Origin: Candidatus Ruthturnera sp.
GTDB lineage: Bacteria; Pseudomonadota; Gammaproteobacteria; PS1; Pseudothioglobaceae
Direction: 5' to 3'
Length of the DNA stretch: 11,025 nucleotides
Assembly (NCBI GenBank): GCA_018648985.1
Contig: JABGOT010000092.1
Location: 1-11,025 of the forward strand
This document shows positions 6,547 to 11,025 of the stretch, in pieces. Both the position numbers and the translations under genes were made by a program. A model generated the notes under the pieces. The model was not told where the DNA came from. It worked only from the letters and a program-made list of their open reading frames with translations, and searched no databases. The number at the start of each line of letters is the position of its first letter. Position 1 is the stretch's first letter.

Positions 6547-6552
6547 ATTTTA
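6547..6552 (-). promoter_or_regulatory. Probable -10 box of moaE
   Basis: On the minus strand TAAAAT (6552 down to 6547) matches the -10 consensus at 5 of 6 positions. It lies 30-35 bases from the centre of the FNR site, mirroring the TSUP promoter. No -35 consensus is present. Transcription would begin at about 6540-6541, at the moaE start codon. Confidence 0.45.
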
Positions 6553-6575
6553 GTTTTAATTTCACGCTTGTTGTG

Positions 6576-6589
6576 TTGATTTAAATCAA
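6576..6589. promoter_or_regulatory. Perfect FNR/Anr-type binding site between moaE and the TSUP gene
   Basis: The 14 bases TTGATTTAAATCAA match the FNR consensus TTGAT-N4-ATCAA at every fixed position and form a perfect palindrome. The site lies exactly midway between the divergent start codons, with 35 bases between each edge and the nearest ATG. FNR-family regulators activate class II promoters from about -41.5. That distance would put both transcription starts next to the start codons. Confidence 0.8.
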
Positions 6590-6610
6590 TCCGGTCAATA
6601 TTAATTCCCA

Positions 6611-6616
6611 TATAAT
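6611..6616 (+). promoter_or_regulatory. Consensus -10 box of the TSUP gene
   Basis: TATAAT at 6611-6616 is a perfect -10 hexamer. There is no -35 consensus 17 bases upstream (AATCCG), as expected for an activator-dependent class II promoter using the FNR site centred at 6582.5. The predicted start of transcription is about 6623-6625, which coincides with the ATG at 6625. The hexamer also contains the in-frame stop (TAA 6613-6615) that rules out an earlier start codon. Confidence 0.65.
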
Positions 6617-6624
6617 GGGCAAAC

Positions 6625-7383
6625 ATGGAAATCACGCCTTATTTTACAACACTTTTAGCGCTATTGTTTTTTGTGGTTGCTTTTATCTATTCATCCGTTG
6701 GCATGGGTGGTGGATCATCTTATACGGCACTCATGGCCATTGCAGGAATGAGTACGCTTGCTATTCCAATGGTTTCACTTTCGCTTAACCTGTTTGTTTC
6801 TACCATTAGTAGTTTTAATTTTTTACGCAATAAACACGGGAAAATGCGCATTATTCTGCCATTTTTAATCTCGGCCATTCCTTTTGCCTACTTGGGTGGC
6901 GCACTGTCTTTACCAAAAGAGGTTTTTCTGTGGGTGTTGTTGGCTTCGTTAGTTATAGTTGCCATGCGCATTTATCTTTGGGAAGACACAAGCTTTGAGA
7001 TAATCCTTAGCCAAAAACAAAAAATATTGGCGTCTTTAGTCGCAGGCTCTGTGCTTGGACTTGTTGCAGGTATCGTCGGCATTGGTGGTGGCATATACTT
7101 AGTACCATTAATTATTATGTTGCGCATTGGCAACCAAAAAGAAGCCGCTGCCACAGGTGCAATATTTGTTTGGACAGTCTCACTCTCTGGACTTGTTTCA
7201 CGCTTGCAATATAATGCAATAGATTTGACCAACTATCTGCCATTAATCGGGGCTGTCATCATTGGTGGCTTTCTTGGCTCTTACTTTGGTTCATTCAAAT
7301 ACAGCCCTAAAACCATGGAAAAATCCCTGGGTGTGATCATTCTGGTAGCCATTGTATTTTTAGTTAAAAAAATACTTTTTTAG
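6625..7383 (+). CDS. TauE/SafE-family (TSUP) anion permease
   Basis: This 252-residue membrane protein is a member of the TSUP family (sulfite exporter TauE/SafE, formerly DUF81). It has about eight hydrophobic segments in two related halves, each with a glycine-rich signature: SSVGMGGGSSY (23-33) and GIVGIGGGIYLVP (149-161). Family members move sulfite, sulfoacetate or other sulfur-containing anions. The substrate here is unknown, and sulfite is plausible in a sulfur oxidiser. The start at 6625 is well constrained: an in-frame stop is 10 bases upstream and membrane segment 1 begins at about residue 8. No ribosome-binding site precedes it, and a consensus -10 box ends only 8 bases upstream, so the message is probably leaderless. 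The FNR site upstream suggests expression under low oxygen. Confidence 0.88.
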   Translation: MEITPYFTTLLALLFFVVAFIYSSVGMGGGSSYTALMAIAGMSTLAIPMVSLSLNLFVSTISSFNFLRNKHGKMRIILPFLISAIPFAYLGGALSLPKEVFLWVLLASLVIVAMRIYLWEDTSFEIILSQKQKILASLVAGSVLGLVAGIVGIGGGIYLVPLIIMLRIGNQKEAAATGAIFVWTVSLSGLVSRLQYNAIDLTNYLPLIGAVIIGGFLGSYFGSFKYSPKTMEKSLGVIILVAIVFLVKKILF

Positions 7384-7388
7384 CCGCC

Positions 7389-7412
7389 TAAAAACAACCT
7401 ATGTTGTTTTTA
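7389..7412 (+). terminator. Weak hairpin after the TSUP gene
   Basis: A 10-bp stem (7389-7398 with 7403-7412) encloses the 4-base loop CTAT, starting 5 bases after the TSUP stop. The 3' arm contains GTTGTTTTT, so the T-run is part of the stem. It is AT-rich and weak. It could be the terminator between the TSUP gene and napD. It shares the core AACCTATGTT with a second hairpin after napH. Confidence 0.45.
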
Positions 7413-7468
7413 AAAAACACAGCGCTTAATATAATTAAATATTCTAATTTTATTATATTAAAAGACAA
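7413..7468 (+). promoter_or_regulatory. Probable napD promoter region
   Basis: This very AT-rich leader has TATTAT (7451-7456) and TATATT (7454-7459) as possible -10 boxes, 9-12 bases before the napD ATG. No good -35, no FNR consensus and no ribosome-binding site is visible. If either -10 is used, the napD message would have a leader of only a few bases. Confidence 0.3.
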
Positions 7469-7723
7469 ATGACAAAAGAAGAAAAAACAATTGATATTTG
7501 TGGTGTTCTGGTCCATGCGACTAAAGGCAAAGAAGAAGAAATAAAAGAAAATATTAATACCATTGATGGCGTCAATGTCCATTACATTACTAAAACCAAT
7601 CGCTTAATTATTACTATTGAAAAAGATGAAAAAGGCCAGATTATGGATATCATCGATGGTTTTAATGAGGTTCCTGGGGTTATATCAACTATCTTAACTT
7701 ACCAACACTCAGAGCCAGTTTAG
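7469..7723 (+). CDS. napD: Periplasmic nitrate reductase chaperone NapD
   Basis: NapD is a small cytoplasmic chaperone that binds the twin-arginine signal peptide of NapA and holds back export until the cofactor is in place. The 84-residue product fits the family in length and pattern: ICGVLVHATKGKEEEI (10-25), INTIDGVNVHY (29-39), NRLIITIEKDEKG (44-56), and EVPGVISTILTYQHSE (67-82), which matches the typical C-terminal segment with a final YH-like end. It is the first gene of the nap cluster here and is followed after 9 bases by napG. Confidence 0.9.
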   Translation: MTKEEKTIDICGVLVHATKGKEEEIKENINTIDGVNVHYITKTNRLIITIEKDEKGQIMDIIDGFNEVPGVISTILTYQHSEPV

Positions 7724-7732
7724 GAATTTAAC

Positions 7733-8575
7733 ATGGCCATTTCTCGTAGAGAATTTATTATAAACTCGGCCCGGCTAGCCACCACCACCACACTAATCGC
7801 AACTGGCTTACTAAGCTATTCAAAGTATTCTTACTCTTTACCCGCAAAGGCTATACGTCCACCGGGTGCTTTAAAAGAAAAAGACTTTATCTCTGCTTGT
7901 GTGCGTTGTGGATTGTGTGTGAATGATTGCCCATTCCCCACACTAAGTTTGGCAACGCTTGAAGATGATGTCGCCCTAGGTACGCCATTTTTTACTGCCA
8001 GAGAAGCAGGCTGTGAAATGTGTGACGACATCCCATGTGTTAAAGCCTGCCCAACAGGCGCACTGGACAAAAGCCTTACTGATATTAATAAGGCCAAGAT
8101 GGGATTAGCTCGTATTGTTGACACAAAAGGCTGCATTGCTTATCAGGGATTGCGTTGCGAAGTCTGTTATAACGTTTGCCCAATACGCGGCAAAGCAATT
8201 ACTATTGAAATGCGACACAATAAACGCAGTGGCAAACATGCTGTATTCATCCCAATTGTAAACTACGATCATTGCACAGGCTGTGGCAAGTGCGAACAAG
8301 CCTGCATTATGGAAGAGGCTGTTATCAAAGTACTCCCAACTAAGCTTGCCATGGGTAAGAGACAAGATAGCTACAAACTCGGCTGGGAAGAAAAACAAAA
8401 ATCAGGGCAATCTTTAGTGTCACCAGATATTGAACATAAGTACAACCTTCCAGAAGGCAAAAAATACGACTTACAAGGCGAGGGCCTTACTGATATTAAA
8501 GTTGAGTCAACTTTAGACAACGCACTAGAATCGCTTAATAAGTTTAATCCACTGTTTGATATTAAAAGCAAATGA
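7733..8575 (+). CDS. napG: Ferredoxin-type quinol dehydrogenase subunit NapG
   Basis: NapG is a Tat-exported periplasmic iron-sulfur protein that works with membrane NapH to pass quinol electrons towards NapA. The 280-residue protein begins MAISRREFIINSA, a clear twin-arginine signal (R5-R6), with a hydrophobic stretch to about residue 30. Sixteen cysteines form four [4Fe-4S] sites: C56/59/62/66, C94/97/102/106, C134/142/145/149 and C181/184/187/191. The wider spacings in the second and third are typical of NapG/MauM ferredoxins. An AGGA overlapping the napD stop precedes the start. The stop overlaps the napH start as ATGA (8572-8575), indicating coupled synthesis of the pair. Confidence 0.95.
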   Translation: MAISRREFIINSARLATTTTLIATGLLSYSKYSYSLPAKAIRPPGALKEKDFISACVRCGLCVNDCPFPTLSLATLEDDVALGTPFFTAREAGCEMCDDIPCVKACPTGALDKSLTDINKAKMGLARIVDTKGCIAYQGLRCEVCYNVCPIRGKAITIEMRHNKRSGKHAVFIPIVNYDHCTGCGKCEQACIMEEAVIKVLPTKLAMGKRQDSYKLGWEEKQKSGQSLVSPDIEHKYNLPEGKKYDLQGEGLTDIKVESTLDNALESLNKFNPLFDIKSK

Positions 8576-9444
8576 AGAAAAAAATCAATATTTGCCAGAA
8601 AACAGGCATAGATGCACAAAAATCCAAAGGCTGGCTAGGTGCCAACAAATACTTGGTTATGCGTCGGATTTCTCAGCTGAGTATTTTGTTTTTATTTTTG
8701 CTAGGCCCTTGGTTTGGCATTTGGATTGTTAAAGGCAATCTAACCTCAAGCTTAACACTAGATACTTTACCGCTGACTGATCCTTATGTATTAATGCAAT
8801 CTTTTTTTACAGGGCATTCCATTACACAAGATGCGCTGATTGGCGCGCTGATTGTTGTTGTATTTTATTTGATCGTTGGTGGGCGAGTATTTTGTTCTTG
8901 GGTGTGTCCAGTTAATATTGTGACCGATACTGCTAATTGGCTACGTTGTAAATTAGGTATTCAAAATAAAGGTGGTGGCATAGCCAGCAAAACACGTTAC
9001 TGGATTTTGGCAATGAGCTTTGTATTGGCTTTTGTCACTGGCAGTATTGTTTGGGAATTGGTTAACCCAGTTTCTATTTTGCATCGCGGCATTATTTTTG
9101 GCATGAGTTTCGGTTGGGGATTGATTGCGCTTATTTTCTTATTTGATTTTTTAGTGGTTAATAAAGGCTGGTGTTCACGCCTATGTCCAGTCGGTGCCTT
9201 TTATTCTTTATTAGGAAAAGGCTCTCTTATTCGGGTAAATGCCAAGGACAGAGATAAGTGCACCGATTGTTTAGAGTGTTTTTCTGTATGTCCAGAATCT
9301 CAAATTATCAAGCCCGCGCTAAAAGGCCAGGGTAGCAGCATTATCCTAGATGGGAATTGCACCAATTGTGGTCGTTGTATTGATATTTGTGAGCCAGACG
9401 TTTTTTCTTACAGTACTCGTTTTAACAAAAACACAACTAAATAA
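8572..9444 (+). CDS. napH: Quinol dehydrogenase membrane subunit NapH
   Basis: NapH is the inner-membrane partner of NapG in quinol oxidation for periplasmic nitrate reduction. The 290-residue protein (E. coli NapH is 287) has four main hydrophobic segments (about 33-53, 87-104, 143-160 and 176-196). It has two CX3CP motifs, CSWVCPVN (108-115) and CSRLCPVG (201-208). Two cytoplasmic [4Fe-4S] ferredoxin sites follow at C230/233/236/240 and C263/266/269/273. No napC was seen, so NapGH is the visible electron route to Nap in this window. After the gene there is a 103-base gap with its own hairpins before napA. Confidence 0.95.
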   Translation: MKKKINICQKTGIDAQKSKGWLGANKYLVMRRISQLSILFLFLLGPWFGIWIVKGNLTSSLTLDTLPLTDPYVLMQSFFTGHSITQDALIGALIVVVFYLIVGGRVFCSWVCPVNIVTDTANWLRCKLGIQNKGGGIASKTRYWILAMSFVLAFVTGSIVWELVNPVSILHRGIIFGMSFGWGLIALIFLFDFLVVNKGWCSRLCPVGAFYSLLGKGSLIRVNAKDRDKCTDCLECFSVCPESQIIKPALKGQGSSIILDGNCTNCGRCIDICEPDVFSYSTRFNKNTTK

Positions 9445-9449
9445 ATACA

Positions 9450-9464
9450 AACATAACCTATGTT
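9450..9464 (+). repeat. Small hairpin after napH sharing a core with 7389-7412
   Basis: AACATA (9450-9455) pairs with TATGTT (9459-9464) around a 3-base loop, 5 bases after the napH stop. The 10 bases AACCTATGTT (9455-9464) are identical to 7396-7405. There is no T-run, so it is a poor terminator. It may be an RNA processing or stability element, or chance. Confidence 0.4.
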
Positions 9465-9503
9465 AATGAAAACTACTTAACAGATGGTTAGAGTAGTAAG
9501 TTC

Positions 9504-9526
9504 ACATCGATAGATTGATGTTTTTT
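9504..9526 (+). terminator. Terminator-like hairpin in the napH-napA gap
   Basis: ACATCGA (9504-9510) pairs with TTGATGT (9515-9521), including one G-U pair, with loop TAGA. It is followed by a run of T to 9526 and then ATTATTT. This has intrinsic-terminator geometry, but the stem is short and poor in G+C. It lies 22 bases before napA, where it could end the napDGH message or partly attenuate read-through into napA. Confidence 0.4.
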
Positions 9527-9547
9527 ATTATTTGCGAGGAGAAATAA

Positions 9548-11025
9548 ATGGCCATTACAAGAAGAGAATTCATAAAAAATAGTGCAATAAGCGCAACAGC
9601 AGCTACAGCAGGAGTAACACTCCCAGGTATTGCGCTTGCCAATCAAAGTGACAACGAAGTCAGATGGGACAAAATCCCTTGTCGTTTTTGTGGCACAGGT
9701 TGTTCGGTATTAATTGGTACTAAAGATGGAAAAGTTGTCGCCACACAAGGTGATCCAGATGCGCCAGTAAACAAAGGTCTTAACTGTGTTAAGGGTTATT
9801 TTTTATCTAAAATCATGTATGGTAAAGACCGCTTAACTCAGCCTCTCTTACGTAAGAAAAATGGCAAATACGACAAAAATGGTGAGTTCGCTCCAGTATC
9901 GTGGGATGAAGCCTTCGACATTATGGAGGACAAATTCAAAGCCGCTCTTAAAGTATCTAAAGAAGAAAACAAAGGCAAGCCTGCAGACCAACTAACTTCT
10001 CGTGTGGGCATGTTTGGTTCTGGCCAATGGACAGTATGGGAAGGTTATGCTGCTTCTAAATTATTCAAAGCAGGTTTTAGATCAAACAACATTGATCCTA
10101 ACGCACGTCACTGTATGGCCTCAGCAGTAGGCGCCTTTATTCGTGCCTTCGGCTCAGACGAACCGATGGGTTGTTATGATGATTTCGAGCATGGTGATGC
10201 CTTTGTATTATGGGGCTCAAACATGGCAGAGATGCACCCAATCCTATGGTCGCGTATCTCAGACACTCGCCTAACCAAGCCAAATACAGAAGTGCACGTG
10301 TTATCAACCTTTGAACACCGTTCTTTTGATTTAGCAGATAACGGCATAGTATTCAATCCACAGTCTGATTTAGCAATTCTTAACTATATTGCTAACTACA
10401 TTGTTGAAAACAAAGCTTACAATAAAGAGTTTCTTAAAAAACACGTTAACTTTAATAAAACACCAACTGATATTGGTTATGGTTTAAGAGGCGATCATCC
10501 ATTACAAAAAAATGCTAAAAATGCCAACAAGGGCAAGCTTACTAAAATTAGCTGGGAAGAGTATAAGGAATCACTCAAACCTTATACATTAGAAAAAGCA
10601 GTAGAAATCTCAGGTGTTCCAGCAGAAAAATTAGAGCGCTTAGCCAAGCTTTACGCTGATCCAGATAAGAAGATTGTTTCTCTATGGACAATGGGCTTTA
10701 ACCAACATACTCGTGGTGTTTGGGTAAACGGTCTAATGTACAACGTGCATTTATTAACCGGTAAGATTTCTGAGCCGGGCAATGGCCCATTCTCATTAAC
10801 AGGCCAGCCATCGGCTTGTGGTACTGCACGTGAGGTTGGTACATTCGCTCACCGCCTACCTGCAGATTACGTTATTATGAAAAAATCACATCGTGATTTT
10901 GCCGAAAAAATCTGGAAACTTCCAGAAGGCACAATTCCAGGCAAAAAAGGCTTACACGCTGTTGCACAATCTAGAGCCCTTAAAGATGGCAAGTTAAATG
11001 CTTATTGGGTAATGTGTAATAACAA
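9548..11025 (+). CDS. napA: Periplasmic nitrate reductase catalytic subunit NapA (3' end beyond window)
   Basis: NapA reduces nitrate to nitrite in the periplasm using bis-MGD molybdenum and one [4Fe-4S] cluster. The first 492 codons are present without interruption, out of roughly 830 expected. It starts with a Tat signal, MAITRREFIKNSA (R5-R6), with a likely cleavage site near the ALA at 29-31. The cluster ligands are C45, C48, C52 and C80 (CRFCGTGC, then NCVKG). C189 in NARHCMAS is the expected molybdenum ligand that marks NapA rather than NarG, which uses Asp. Further conserved blocks are WGSNMAEMHPILW, TMGFNQHTRGVWVNGLMYNV, SLTGQPSACGTAREVGTFAH and LKDGKLNAYW. AGGAGA at 9537-9542, 5 bases from the ATG, sets the start. 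Confidence 0.97.
   Translation, partial: MAITRREFIKNSAISATAATAGVTLPGIALANQSDNEVRWDKIPCRFCGTGCSVLIGTKDGKVVATQGDPDAPVNKGLNCVKGYFLSKIMYGKDRLTQPLLRKKNGKYDKNGEFAPVSWDEAFDIMEDKFKAALKVSKEENKGKPADQLTSRVGMFGSGQWTVWEGYAASKLFKAGFRSNNIDPNARHCMASAVGAFIRAFGSDEPMGCYDDFEHGDAFVLWGSNMAEMHPILWSRISDTRLTKPNTEVHVLSTFEHRSFDLADNGIVFNPQSDLAILNYIANYIVENKAYNKEFLKKHVNFNKTPTDIGYGLRGDHPLQKNAKNANKGKLTKISWEEYKESLKPYTLEKAVEISGVPAEKLERLAKLYADPDKKIVSLWTMGFNQHTRGVWVNGLMYNVHLLTGKISEPGNGPFSLTGQPSACGTAREVGTFAHRLPADYVIMKKSHRDFAEKIWKLPEGTIPGKKGLHAVAQSRALKDGKLNAYWVMCNN

Noticed and set aside
6615..6617. ATG overlapping the TSUP -10 box
   Set aside because: It is in a different frame from the TSUP gene and opens only a short reading frame with no recognisable product.
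10174..10356. Minus-strand open frame of 60 codons
   Set aside because: It is antisense to conserved NapA sequence (the WGSNMAEMHP region) and has no independent support.

Overview
This AT-rich window (roughly 35-40% G+C by eye) is a nitrate-respiration and molybdenum-cofactor island. It most likely comes from a sulfur-oxidising gammaproteobacterium of the SUP05/Thioglobaceae type. That assignment is an inference from gene content: membrane nitrate reductase (Nar) and periplasmic nitrate reductase (Nap) sit in one locus, a DsrC-family protein lies in the nar operon, and genes are tightly packed. It is not based on any database match.

Layout. (1) 1-1849, plus strand: the last codons of a gene that should be narH, then narJ, narI, a 61-residue unknown protein and a DsrC/TusE-family protein. 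The stop codon of the last gene lies inside a perfect 21-bp inverted repeat (1847-1915). (2) 1976-2458, plus strand: an HPP-family membrane protein, a family that includes nitrite transporters. (3) 2455-5420, minus strand: a compact moeA-moaC-moaA-moaD operon with 4- to 11-base overlaps. (4) 5421-5509: a divergent intergenic region, followed by mobA (plus) converging on moaE (minus). (5) 6541-6624: a short divergent region holding a perfect FNR-type palindrome exactly midway between the start codons of moaE and a TauE/SafE-type (TSUP) permease gene. (6) 7469 to the end, plus strand: napD, napG, napH and the first 492 codons of napA, which runs off the window.

How the genes work together. MoaA and MoaC make cyclic pyranopterin monophosphate from GTP, and MoaD/MoaE convert it to molybdopterin. 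MoeA inserts molybdate and MobA adds GMP to give the bis-MGD cofactor that both NarG and NapA need. NarJ matures the cytoplasmic-facing Nar enzyme and NarI feeds it quinol electrons. NapD handles NapA before Tat export, while NapG and NapH form a quinol-oxidising iron-sulfur route to periplasmic NapA. The HPP and TSUP membrane proteins are candidate anion transporters for nitrite or sulfur oxyanions. The DsrC-like protein may link sulfur metabolism to nitrate respiration. The last three roles are inferred from family and position.

The most notable signals are the symmetric FNR promoter that appears to drive two leaderless transcripts, the DsrC homologue that keeps the inner cysteine but has Trp in place of the C-terminal one, and the long hairpin at the end of the nar operon. 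No tRNA, rRNA, CRISPR array, intact insertion sequence or phage gene was seen.
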